A DNA stretch of 17,674 nt from Leucobacter sp. (lineage in GTDB: Bacteria; Actinomycetota; Actinomycetes; Actinomycetales; Microbacteriaceae). Below are positions 6,943 to 14,387 of this stretch, in pieces (position 1 is the first letter of the stretch; the number at the start of each line of letters is the position of its first letter). The notes under the pieces are model-generated. The model had not been told where the DNA came from. It saw only the letters and a list, made by a program, of their open reading frames with translations, and did not search any database. The translations under genes were made by a program, and so were the position numbers. The stretch covers positions 1 through 17,674 of the forward strand of contig JAAZHL010000014.1 in NCBI GenBank assembly GCA_012510755.1, read 5' to 3'.

Positions 6943-7977
6943 GTGACTCAGAACTCTGGACTCGACGACGGCAATCGTAGCCGCTTGGTGAGCTTTCTTA
7001 GCAAACACGGGCTCAACGCTTCAGGCTCCGAAATCACCATCGACCTCATCAGCGGTGGTCGATCAAACCTCACCTACAAGGTCACCACCGCCGAGCAGTC
7101 TTTCGTGCTGAGACGGCCACCGCTCGGCCACGTGTTGGCAACCGCACATGACATGAGTCGCGAGTATCGCGTCATTGAAGGGCTATCTCGCCCCGGCTGC
7201 GATGTTCCCGTACCCAAACCCATCCTCTTGTCAGATGACGAGACGGTGCTCGGCGTTCCCTTCTATCTGATGGAATACGTGCCCGGTTACATCGTTCGCA
7301 CCGTTGAGCAGGCCCAATCTTTGAGCTCGGCGGCCCAGCGTGAGATCGGCGAAGACCTGGTCGATGTGCTTGCCGCACTGCATACGACTGACCCCGAAGC
7401 AGTCGGGCTTGCCGACTTCGGTCGTCCTGCTGGCTTTATGGAGCGACAGGTTCGGCGTTGGGTCAGGCAACTGGCAGACTCACGAAGCCGGGAGATCAAC
7501 GGCATCGATCGCCTTGCAGAAGTACTCGGCGGTTCGGTGCCCGAGCAGCGCTACAACGCGATCGTGCACGGAGACTACCGACTCGACAATTGTTTGCTGC
7601 GCGATTCACACATTGCCGCAGTGCTCGACTGGGAGATGTCTACGCTCGGCGATCCCCTCTCAGACCTCGGCCTGTTTACGGTCTATCACGCCGGGCTTGC
7701 GGGCATCGACAACCCCGTCGTGCAGGCATTCGATGGCGTGGGCTCATTTCCAAGCATCACCGACCTGCATGCGCGCTATGCGGCCAAGACCGGGTTCAAT
7801 ATCGATGACCTGCCCTGGTACACCGCATTCGCGTGGTTCAAGTTTGCGGTGATTCTCGAGGGAATTCACTATCGTGGCACCTTAGGGGCGACACGTGGCG
7901 ACGGCTTCGAAGGCGTCTCAGAACTCGTGCAGCCCTCTGTCGATCGCGGGCTCGAAGCTCTCGCCAGCGCAAAGTAG
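6943..7977 (+). CDS. APH-fold phosphotransferase, ACAD10/11 kinase-domain or LvaA type
   Basis: Small-molecule kinase of the aminoglycoside/choline phosphotransferase fold, 344 residues from GTG 6943. The N-lobe holds SGGRSNLTYKV (37-47) and FVLRRPP. The catalytic loop is HGDYRLDN with Asp211 and Asn216, and the metal-binding segment LDWEMSTLGDPLSD begins at Asp229. These exact wordings fit the bacterial and ACAD10/11-type branch rather than antibiotic kinases. The divergent partner is an ACAD11-like dehydrogenase, so the likely substrate is a 4-hydroxyacyl-CoA, phosphorylated at the hydroxyl group before the dehydrogenase eliminates phosphate; this is inferred from LvaA/LvaC and mammalian ACAD10/11. 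No small LvaB-like partner protein is visible. The ATG at 6886 is an alternative start. The gene ends facing the zinc dehydrogenase, with a shared terminator. Confidence 0.92.
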   Translation: MTQNSGLDDGNRSRLVSFLSKHGLNASGSEITIDLISGGRSNLTYKVTTAEQSFVLRRPPLGHVLATAHDMSREYRVIEGLSRPGCDVPVPKPILLSDDETVLGVPFYLMEYVPGYIVRTVEQAQSLSSAAQREIGEDLVDVLAALHTTDPEAVGLADFGRPAGFMERQVRRWVRQLADSRSREINGIDRLAEVLGGSVPEQRYNAIVHGDYRLDNCLLRDSHIAAVLDWEMSTLGDPLSDLGLFTVYHAGLAGIDNPVVQAFDGVGSFPSITDLHARYAAKTGFNIDDLPWYTAFAWFKFAVILEGIHYRGTLGATRGDGFEGVSELVQPSVDRGLEALASAK

Positions 7978-7982
7978 CGGGA

Positions 7983-8034
7983 GTGAGCGCGCAGTAGGCC
8001 GAGCAGGCAGCCGAGCTGACTACTGCGTGCTCAC
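7983..8034. terminator. Bidirectional terminator between convergent genes
   Basis: GTGAGCGCGCAGTAG (7983-7997) pairs with CTACTGCGTGCTCAC (8020-8034) in 14 of 15 positions, with a 22-base loop. It starts five bases after the kinase stop, and its right arm is made of the last codons and stop of the convergent zinc dehydrogenase. No U-run follows on either strand, as is common for actinobacterial terminators. The position between two gene ends makes termination the simplest reading. Confidence 0.6.
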
Positions 8035-9072
8035 CAACACTTTCATGAGATTGCCCGAACGCAGCTCGTGAAATGCGTCGACGACCCCATCAATCGGCAC
8101 TTCTGAGACCCACCCCTCAGCCGTGTACAGACCCTCAGACATCGCGGCGATCACTGCGTCAAAGTCTGGCTGCAGGTAGCCGAGAGCACCACCGACCGAA
8201 AGCTCTCCCACCACCAGACGCATGGGCGATATCTCGACAGGCTTTTCATGAATTGCCACCACGATCACCTTGCCACCGGGTGCGAGTTGGCGCACCGAAT
8301 CAGTCAGCACTGCCGCAACACCAGCTGCATCAAACACGACGTCCACACCTCGGTCATCTGTCTCGGCACGCACACGAGCGCTCAGATCTTCGGAAAGAGG
8401 ATCCACGAGCAAAGTTGCGCCAATTTGCGTCAGTGCCGCACGTCGTGCAGGGCTTGGCTCTGAAACCAACACGGTGTTGACGCCGCGTGCGCGCAACGCG
8501 AACCACAAACCGATGCCGATCGGACCTCCGCCAGAAATGAGTGCGCTCTGCCCAGGCTGAATACCGCTGACGTTGACGGCGTGCCATGCGACAGCCATCG
8601 GCTCGACGAGTGCACCCATGCGCAGGTCAACGTTCTCAGGCAGCACGTGCACCTTCGATGCCGCGACGGTCGTGTACTCAGCCATGCCCCCACCGTGCGA
8701 ACTGAGCCCATGAAACGCGATCCTCCTGAACACGTTATACATGCCCCGTCCACAGGCGGCACACTCGCCGCAGTAATATACGGGCCACACCGCCACCCGG
8801 TCGCCAACTTTAAGCCGCGTGACACCTGCCCCGAGTTCAACGATGGTGCCAGAGAACTCATGCCCAATCACCTGCGGAGGCATCGCCCCGGTGGTCGGGT
8901 GCGGTCGGTCGAGCTTGAGGCCTGTGCTCTCTGGCTCGAAATAAAGATGCAGGTCAGAACCACAGATGCCCGAGTAGGCGGTGCGAATCTTCACCTCACC
9001 AGGGCCGGGTGTGGGCTGCTCGATGTGCTCGATGCGCACGTCTTCTTTCGCGTGAAACCGGGCTGCTTTCAT
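8020..9072 (-). CDS. Zinc-dependent medium-chain dehydrogenase, 2,3-butanediol dehydrogenase-like
   Basis: NAD(P)-dependent oxidoreductase of alcohols or diols, 350 residues, normal length. The catalytic-zinc set is visible as GICGSD (Cys37), GHE (His71, Glu72) and LVEPMAVAWHA (Glu157). The nucleotide-binding Rossmann motif is GGGPIG at 181-186. The opening MKAARFHAKEDVRIE and the EP..VAWHA segment resemble bacterial 2,3-butanediol/sorbitol-type dehydrogenases; the substrate is not certain. Odd feature: the structural-zinc loop is CGECAACGRGMYNVF, so the fourth cysteine (position 115) is Phe, codon TTC where TGC would be expected. AAGGAAG sits four bases before the ATG. The gene converges on the kinase and is 171 bp downstream of the RNA methyltransferase, so it probably has its own promoter, though none is clear. 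Confidence 0.88.
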   Translation of the reverse strand: MKAARFHAKEDVRIEHIEQPTPGPGEVKIRTAYSGICGSDLHLYFEPESTGLKLDRPHPTTGAMPPQVIGHEFSGTIVELGAGVTRLKVGDRVAVWPVYYCGECAACGRGMYNVFRRIAFHGLSSHGGGMAEYTTVAASKVHVLPENVDLRMGALVEPMAVAWHAVNVSGIQPGQSALISGGGPIGIGLWFALRARGVNTVLVSEPSPARRAALTQIGATLLVDPLSEDLSARVRAETDDRGVDVVFDAAGVAAVLTDSVRQLAPGGKVIVVAIHEKPVEISPMRLVVGELSVGGALGYLQPDFDAVIAAMSEGLYTAEGWVSEVPIDGVVDAFHELRSGNLMKVLVSTQ

Positions 9073-9211
9073 GGGGCTTCCTTCGTTCGTGAGATCGTGA
9101 AACCATCAGATCGTGGTCACGCGCCCGGGTCATCGAGCGCGCGGTTACGAGCAGAGCTACCGCTAAAGTGACTCCAATGTCAGGTTTGTGATTTCATCGT
9201 ATCAGAACCGT

Positions 9212-9240
9212 TTGGCCTCAAAGCGGTCGCTTCGAACCAA
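9212..9240 (-). terminator. Weak hairpin after the RNA methyltransferase gene
   Basis: On the minus strand, three bases after the methyltransferase stop, TTGG...CCAA enclose CGAAGC-GACC-GCTTTG, giving a 6 bp stem (one G-U pair) plus a 4 bp outer stem across a small internal loop. No U-run follows. It could end the upstream transcript before the zinc dehydrogenase gene. Confidence 0.35.
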
Positions 9241-9243
9241 GCC

Positions 9244-9972
9244 TCAGCGCGGCCGCAGCGGCGAGCGCTGCATCACCCAGGAATACATCGCGACCGCAGC
9301 CGCGGCACTCGCGTTGATCGAGCGGGTTGACCCATACTGCGTGATCTCAACGATAGCTTCGCTTGCCGCTATCGCTTCACCGGTCAGCCCAGGGCCCTCT
9401 TGTCCGAATAGCATCACACATTTCTCGGGCCAATCGAACGTCTCCATCGACACGCAGCCGGGCACGTTGTCGATCGCGATGATCGGCACGCCCTCAGCCC
9501 TGGCCCACGCAACAAGCGCATCGATATCTTCACGATGCTCGACATGCTGATAGCGATCGGTCACCATGGCCCCGCGCTTGTTCCATCGGCGACGACCCAC
9601 GATATGCACAGTGTCAGCGCCGAAGGCATTGGCACTGCGCACGATCGAGCCGATATTCATATCGTGCTGCCAGTTCTCAATCGCCACGTGGAACGAGTGA
9701 CGTTGCTGATCAAGGTCGGTATTTATCGCCTCGGTGCGCCAGTATCGATAACGATCAACAACATTGCGGCTATCGCCGTGTTCAAGCAATTCAGGGTCAA
9801 AGTGCGCGTCAGTTGGCCACGTCTCACGCCCGCCCGGCCACGGGCCGACCCCCGACGTGCTGCGCTCGGGGTGGCTGCCAGCAGCCGTGAGATCACTCAG
9901 TTCGGTTGCAGCGGCACCTGCTTTCGCAGTCTCGCCGTCACTCGGTAGCTCAAATTCGGGGGTGTTCTTCAC
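9244..9972 (-). CDS. TrmH/SpoU-family RNA 2'-O-methyltransferase
   Basis: Transfers a methyl group from S-adenosylmethionine to a ribose in tRNA or rRNA; cytoplasmic, acting as a knotted dimer. It has 242 residues. The three SpoU motifs are in order: NIGSIVRSANAFGAD at 106-120 (catalytic Arg112), LFGQEGPG at 188-195 and TQYGSTRSINASAAAAVA at 211-228. About 60 residues before the domain are low-complexity and Ala/Gly/Ser-rich, and no separate RNA-binding domain such as L30e is present. The target nucleotide cannot be deduced. The start GTG at 9972 has GGCGGG directly against it, so the true start may be further in. It lies 26 bp after the aldo/keto reductase stop on the same strand and is probably co-transcribed with it. 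Confidence 0.9.
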   Translation of the reverse strand: MKNTPEFELPSDGETAKAGAAATELSDLTAAGSHPERSTSGVGPWPGGRETWPTDAHFDPELLEHGDSRNVVDRYRYWRTEAINTDLDQQRHSFHVAIENWQHDMNIGSIVRSANAFGADTVHIVGRRRWNKRGAMVTDRYQHVEHREDIDALVAWARAEGVPIIAIDNVPGCVSMETFDWPEKCVMLFGQEGPGLTGEAIAASEAIVEITQYGSTRSINASAAAAVAMYSWVMQRSPLRPR

Positions 9973-9998
9973 CCGCCTATTCTTTCACTGAGCGTGAC

Positions 9999-10952
9999 TC
10001 AGATGGCGCCAAGCGCCGAAAGTTCGGCACCACTGAGCTCAAGCGACATCGAAGCGAGCAGCGCCGGCAGCTGAGCCACATTGCGCGCACTCGCAATCGG
10101 CGCGGCCACCGTCGGCTGCTGCCGCAGCCAGGCGAGCGCCACGCTCGCGACCTCGACGTCATGCGCGTACGCGATATTGTCGAGCGCTTCGAGCAGCGCT
10201 TTACCGCGCTCGTCAAGGTATTTCGAGGCAGCAGCGGCGCGTGGGCTCGCACCCTCGGCTACCCCGTCAGAACTTTCGCGATACTTTCCGGCCAAGAACC
10301 CCGAGGCCAGCGCGTAGTACGGAAACACTGCAAGCCCCTCAGCCTCAGCGACTTCACGCAATCCGTTCGTTTCGAAGTCGCGCTCGACCAAGCTGTAGTG
10401 AGGCTGCATGGCCACCGGCAGGTGGTACCCGTGTTCACGGGCGAGCCTGATCCACTCGTTCAAACGTTCGGCAGAAAAATTTGACACGCCAATGGCGCGA
10501 ATCTGCCCCTCATCAACCAGCTGCGAAAACACTGCCGCTACCTCGATGAGCGGCACTTCAGCGTCATCATGGTGCGCGTAATACAAGTCAACGTAGTCGG
10601 TGTCGAGCCTGTCAAGAGACTCGGTCAGCGCGGCACGCACATTGTCAGGCGCCAGGCCTTGAAACTCGGGGTGCGAGAACACCTTGGTCGCAATCACCAC
10701 ATCATCACGGCTGCCTCGCGCGTGCATCCACTTTCCGATGATGCGCTCGCTCTCACCTCCGTGATTGCCGGGCACCCAGCGCGAATAGCTGTCTGCGGTG
10801 TCGATGAAGTTGCCGCCACCCGCGACGAAGCCATCGAGCACGGCAAACGAGTCATCGTGGTCGGCGGTCCAACCAAACACGTTTCCGCCGAGGGCCAGCG
10901 GAGCGATCTCAATGTTGGTGTGCGCGATGTTCACGCGGGCGAGTTCTGACAT
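9999..10952 (-). CDS. Aldo/keto reductase
   Basis: NADPH-dependent carbonyl reductase with a TIM-barrel fold, 317 residues from ATG 10952. The catalytic tetrad is visible: Asp51 and Tyr56 in FIDTADSY, Lys90 in ATK, and His127 in DLYYAHHDD. Cofactor-binding segments IGVSNFSAERL and, near the end, PIASARN also fit the family. The pattern resembles YajO/Tas/YghZ-like members often named general stress or oxidoreductase proteins; the substrate is unknown. GTG at 10976 would add eight residues (NAARLKS-containing) with no clear Shine-Dalgarno, so the ATG just before SELARVNIAHTN is preferred. It sits 39 bp after the glycerophosphodiesterase gene and 26 bp before the RNA methyltransferase, suggesting an operon. 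Confidence 0.9.
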   Translation of the reverse strand: MSELARVNIAHTNIEIAPLALGGNVFGWTADHDDSFAVLDGFVAGGGNFIDTADSYSRWVPGNHGGESERIIGKWMHARGSRDDVVIATKVFSHPEFQGLAPDNVRAALTESLDRLDTDYVDLYYAHHDDAEVPLIEVAAVFSQLVDEGQIRAIGVSNFSAERLNEWIRLAREHGYHLPVAMQPHYSLVERDFETNGLREVAEAEGLAVFPYYALASGFLAGKYRESSDGVAEGASPRAAAASKYLDERGKALLEALDNIAYAHDVEVASVALAWLRQQPTVAAPIASARNVAQLPALLASMSLELSGAELSALGAI

Positions 10953-10991
10953 GCTCTTAAGTCTGGCAGCATTCACAACAAAAGTCGCTGT

Positions 10992-11882
10992 TTAGGCGCT
11001 GCGCTGATCGCGCCACTCCGAGAGAGCTGCGGCATCGTCGGTGACGAAGAAATGGACGCCTAGCTTCTCTGCGCGGGCCCACTGGCGCTCGCTATTGAGC
11101 GTGTAGGCAATGGTGCCAATGCCCGCGGCTTTCAGCTCTCGCACGGCAGCCGGATGCTCCGCGATGAGAGTGTCCCTCGCACAGACCGCAGAGGCTTGAA
11201 TGGTGGTCGCATAGCGAATGGTGTCTCGGTCGAGTGTGCGGGTAAGCAGTATGGTCGCGAATTCGGGCGCCAGTTCGCGCACCGATTCGAGGGTGCGTCG
11301 CTCGAATGAAGCAAGCACTACACGATTGGCGAGGTTGCGAGCGCGTAGCTGTTCGACGGCCGCATCGACCCTGTCTGGCGACCAGTCTCCTTTGAGTTCG
11401 AGGAACGCGCGAGTTGCCGTTGGGGTGAGCAAGTCAAGAAAATCTTCGAGAGTCGGCACCGGTTCACCCGCGAAGTCGGCAGAAAACCAGCTACCCGCAT
11501 CGAGTGTTTGTAGCTGCGCAAGTGTGAGTCGCGCAAGTGGCCCGTGCCCATTGGTGGTGCGGTCGACGTCTGGATCGTGCATCAGCACGGGCACGCCATC
11601 TGCGGTGAGGTGCACATCTGTTTCTACGAACTCAACTTCTTGTTCAAGCGCGAGCCTGAACGACGCAAGCGTGTTCTCTGGGGCGAGCGTTGCCGCGCCT
11701 CGGTGCGCCACGATGCCCACGTCGTGCTCGCGCACCAGTGCGCCGTGCAATTGCAGGGGGTTCGCTGCCGATGCTGCTTTCGGGTCAAAGACGATCAGCA
11801 CAACAAGCAGTGAGGCGAATACCCAGGCGAGGCTCGCGGTGGGCAGCAGCGCTCGCGACAATCTGTGCCGGTCGTGCGCCAT
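10992..11882 (-). CDS. Exported glycerophosphodiester phosphodiesterase
   Basis: Hydrolyses glycerophosphodiesters to sn-glycerol 3-phosphate and an alcohol, releasing phosphate and glycerol sources outside the membrane. It has 296 residues. The N-terminus has RHR, then a hydrophobic stretch at about 14-32 and AASA-AN, which fits a signal peptide cut near 39/40; there is no lipobox cysteine, and an uncleaved anchor is possible. GDPD motifs follow: AHRGAA (His60, Arg61), PENT, ETDVH (Glu87, Asp89, metal ligands) and MHDPDVDRTT (His102). Length is normal for the single-domain UgpQ/GlpQ class. GGAGGG lies six bases before the ATG. Such enzymes are often phosphate-regulated, and an inverted repeat sits upstream at 11940-11953. 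Confidence 0.92.
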   Translation of the reverse strand: MAHDRHRLSRALLPTASLAWVFASLLVVLIVFDPKAASAANPLQLHGALVREHDVGIVAHRGAATLAPENTLASFRLALEQEVEFVETDVHLTADGVPVLMHDPDVDRTTNGHGPLARLTLAQLQTLDAGSWFSADFAGEPVPTLEDFLDLLTPTATRAFLELKGDWSPDRVDAAVEQLRARNLANRVVLASFERRTLESVRELAPEFATILLTRTLDRDTIRYATTIQASAVCARDTLIAEHPAAVRELKAAGIGTIAYTLNSERQWARAEKLGVHFFVTDDAAALSEWRDQRSA

Positions 11883-11939
11883 CTTTGGCCCTCCTCACTC
11901 ACACTGCTTCGTGCGTGTCTCACAGCATAGCGAGGATCG

Positions 11940-11953
11940 TTACAGTTTTGTAA
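11940..11953. promoter_or_regulatory. Inverted repeat TTACA-N4-TGTAA before the phosphodiesterase gene
   Basis: A symmetric 14 bp site in the 86 bp gap upstream of the phosphodiesterase. On the minus strand a possible -10, TATGCT, lies about 18 bp beyond the repeat, so the site would cover the -35 position. The -35 match itself (TTACAA) is poor. A regulatory site is plausible; the reader is unknown. Confidence 0.3.
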
Positions 11954-11969
11954 TACTCTTGCGAATATT
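11952..11969 (-). terminator. Short GCAA-loop hairpin at the methyltransferase stop
   Basis: On the minus strand AATATTC-GCAA-GAGTATT makes a 7 bp stem (one G-U pair) capped by a GNRA-type tetraloop, starting at the last base of the stop codon. It is AT-rich and has no U-run, so it is a weak terminator or 3'-end stabiliser at most. Confidence 0.3.
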
Positions 11970-13129
11970 CACCTGGCGATGCTGCTGAGCACCGTAAACG
12001 TTCTGTTTCGTGCGAGCTGTGTCGTCGGGCCGATGATGCGCTCGACGAGCGGCCGGTAGCCGAGGCCAGAGTTGAATACCAGCCGCAGTTCACCGCCGGG
12101 TTGCAGCACCCGCGGCACCGCCCTCATGAGCCTGTGCGCCACCGCCGTATGCACGGTGGCCCCGGTGTGAAACGGCGGGTTCAGCAGCACCAGATCGGCC
12201 CAGCCCGTGGGCACCGAGTCCGTGGCGTCTGCGCGATGCACCTCAACGCGGTCGGCGACGCCCGCAGCCTGCGCGGTGAGTTTGGTCGCGGCAACAGCAG
12301 CCGCAGACTGATCAGTCGCAAGCACGCGCGCCCGGGGCCACTGCAGTGCGGCAGTGACCGCAAGCACGCCATTGCCACAGCCAAGGTCAACGATATGCGT
12401 GGGATCGGGCGATGGCGGCCGCTCACGCAGCGTCTGCACGAGCAAGCGGCTGCCGTGGTCGAATGCCGTGCCGCCGAAGGTCGCGCCAAAGGCAAAGAGA
12501 TCGAAGTCCAGTTCGGGGTCGCGGGCGTGCAGGGCAAATGGCGGGTCACCGAGCGGCCTGATCGCCCCCCGCGCGGTCAGCATCCGCGCCTTGCGCCACC
12601 CTCGGCTCGCCGTCACCTCTCCGAAGTAGCGGCCGAGCCGCTCATTCATGCTGTGACTCATGTGCTTGTCACGCCCGCCAGCGATCACCACGACATCGGG
12701 CGAGGCATGCGTCGCGATGTGCCAGGCGATTTCTTCAAGTTCAGATAAGGATCTCGGCAGCTGCATCACCACGAGCGTTGCGCCGCCGAAGAGCGAACTG
12801 CCAAGCGGGTGATGCTGGAAGAGTTCGGTCTGTTGCGCGGGTGAGGCCCCCAGCACGCGTGTCGCGTTGCTCGTGAGCGCTCGCTCGCCCAGCACACCGT
12901 CTTGATGTACTCGAAGCCCGCGGAGAGCTGTCTCATGCAGCAGCCCCAGGGTCAGTGCTCCATGACGATCGCCGACGACGACCACATCTCCGTCGCGCAG
13001 TTTGAGTGAGCGCGCAGCATCAAGCAACAACAGATCGGCGGCGTCGTACGCCTGCAGTTCGGGTGCGTCGATGTCGGGCTCTCGCGAGAGCCGCGCCAGA
13101 AACGCCTCGAGTTCGGTCACGCTGCCCAT
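11969..13129 (-). CDS. RsmC/RlmG-like class I methyltransferase
   Basis: S-adenosylmethionine-dependent methyltransferase of 386 residues. The C-terminal half is a Rossmann domain with VDLGCGNG (247-254) as the cofactor loop and NPPFH (317-321) as the active-site motif typical of N2-guanine methylation, together the MTS domain of the 16S rRNA G1207 (RsmC) and 23S rRNA G1835 (RlmG) enzymes. The N-terminal half (about 30-190) looks like a decayed copy of the same fold, also as in RsmC/RlmG. Which rRNA base it modifies cannot be told here. The frame extends to 13177, but that would overlap the MFS gene by 32 bp; ATG 13129 fits 16 bp after the MFS stop and just before SVTELEAFL. It is probably co-transcribed with the MFS gene. 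Confidence 0.88.
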   Translation of the reverse strand: MGSVTELEAFLARLSREPDIDAPELQAYDAADLLLLDAARSLKLRDGDVVVVGDRHGALTLGLLHETALRGLRVHQDGVLGERALTSNATRVLGASPAQQTELFQHHPLGSSLFGGATLVVMQLPRSLSELEEIAWHIATHASPDVVVIAGGRDKHMSHSMNERLGRYFGEVTASRGWRKARMLTARGAIRPLGDPPFALHARDPELDFDLFAFGATFGGTAFDHGSRLLVQTLRERPPSPDPTHIVDLGCGNGVLAVTAALQWPRARVLATDQSAAAVAATKLTAQAAGVADRVEVHRADATDSVPTGWADLVLLNPPFHTGATVHTAVAHRLMRAVPRVLQPGGELRLVFNSGLGYRPLVERIIGPTTQLARNRTFTVLSSIAR

Positions 13130-13145
13130 TCTTTCAGGTCGAAGG

Positions 13146-14387
13146 TCAGCCCGCCGGTTGGCCCCCAGGCTTCGCACGTTGCGTGGCCAAGAGCCTGACG
13201 ATCACACCCACGAGCACCAACACCACAGCAATGATCGCAAGCGGCAACAACGAGGCATCGCCCATGCTGCCACCCAACGGCAATATGGCGGCGCCGACCC
13301 CGTATTGCAGTGTTCCAAGAAGGGCTGCGGCAGCTCCGATTCCCCGCGAAAACTCACGCAGCGCCAAATTAATGCCAGTCGCGAGCAAGATCGCCTGCAA
13401 GCCCATCATGATGGTGGCCCAGGCAACCATGACCACCAAGGTCACGTTGCCCGTGACCACCAGACTGAAGAAGACGGAATGTAGCGCAAGCAGTGAGCCT
13501 TGCATCCACCAGAGCACGCGCGCAGGGTCAAACCGAGCCCCTATACGTGCGAACACGAGACCAGCTGTCACCATGCCGAACGCCGAGATGGTGAACGCGA
13601 CCGAGAACTGCATCGGTGTGAGGGCAAAGATGTTCGTCATAACCAAACTTGAGGTACCTGCGTATGTCAAGACGACCGCTTGGCTCAAGAACACCACCGA
13701 TCCCATTACCCACAAGGTGCGGTTGCGCAGTGCCACCCCATAACTGCCGAGCACCTCACGCACACCGGCAGGTGTGCGTTTCGCAACCGCAAGTGTCTCA
13801 GGCATCATGCGTGCCACACAGATCGCGACAGCAAGCGACACCCCAGCAATTGCAAGCAGGCTCGCTCGCCACCCACCAAGATCGTAAAGCACCGCAGAGA
13901 GAATGGGCAACAACACTGGGGAGACGCCGAGCAGGCCTTGCGCCAACCCGAAGCCACGCGCAGCGTCTCTGCCAACGAGCGCATCACTGATCACTGCGCG
14001 GCCGACGACGATACCGCTTGATGCGCTCACACCCTGCAGCAATCGAGCCAGAAGCAGCACTTCAAAGGTCGGCGCGAATGCGGCGAGCACAGACGCCAAG
14101 ACCAACACGACATACCCGACGAAGAAGGTTCGTTTTCTGCCGAGCACATCTGAAAGTGGACCCACCACGAGTTGCCCCAGGCCGAGTCCAACAATGGTGA
14201 ACGAGGCAGTGAGCTGCACCTGCGACGTCGTGACGTCGAACGCTTCTGCAATCGCAGGCATCACAGGAATCGTCGGGTCCACGCAGAGCGAACCCCCAGC
14301 CATCAACATCGCTGCTGACAGCACGACCCGGGTTCTCATGCGGCGGCCGTCAGCCGGGTGATGATCACCACCCGATTCGTCACTCAC
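13146..14387 (-). CDS. MFS exporter, Bcr/CflA drug-resistance type
   Basis: Proton-driven efflux carrier in the cytoplasmic membrane, 413 residues from GTG 14387, with about 12 hydrophobic segments. The first helix carries an Asp-Pro (CVDPTIPVMPAIA), and the loop after helix 2 has GPLSDVLGRKRTF, the MFS motif A. VDPTIPVMPAIAEAF resembles the Bcr/CflA signature around the first periplasmic loop. Substrate unknown. The start is uncertain: GTG 14387 overlaps the hspR stop by eight bases, which would permit translational coupling; ATG 14340 (MRTRVVLSAAML) is the other candidate. An imperfect palindrome centred near 14364 lies between the two starts. Placement directly behind hspR suggests readthrough from the heat-shock cluster or the hspR promoter. 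Confidence 0.87.
   Translation of the reverse strand: MSDESGGDHHPADGRRMRTRVVLSAAMLMAGGSLCVDPTIPVMPAIAEAFDVTTSQVQLTASFTIVGLGLGQLVVGPLSDVLGRKRTFFVGYVVLVLASVLAAFAPTFEVLLLARLLQGVSASSGIVVGRAVISDALVGRDAARGFGLAQGLLGVSPVLLPILSAVLYDLGGWRASLLAIAGVSLAVAICVARMMPETLAVAKRTPAGVREVLGSYGVALRNRTLWVMGSVVFLSQAVVLTYAGTSSLVMTNIFALTPMQFSVAFTISAFGMVTAGLVFARIGARFDPARVLWWMQGSLLALHSVFFSLVVTGNVTLVVMVAWATIMMGLQAILLATGINLALREFSRGIGAAAALLGTLQYGVGAAILPLGGSMGDASLLPLAIIAVVLVLVGVIVRLLATQRAKPGGQPAG
14355..14374. repeat. Imperfect 20 bp palindrome around TGATCA at the hspR-MFS junction
   Basis: GGGTGATGATCACCACCC with flanking C and G is self-complementary at 18 of 20 positions. It lies between the two candidate starts of the MFS gene. 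It could be a DNA-binding site or an mRNA hairpin affecting MFS translation; being possibly coding, it may also be chance. Confidence 0.3.

Noticed and set aside
9073..9243. Promoter for the zinc dehydrogenase
   Set aside because: TACGAT could be a -10, but the nearest -35-like TTGAGG is only 14 bp away; too weak to list.
13006..13743. 245-codon plus-strand open frame opposite the MFS and methyltransferase genes
   Set aside because: It crosses two real genes and their junction, is rich in Arg/Pro/Thr as antisense frames are, and has no recognisable domain.
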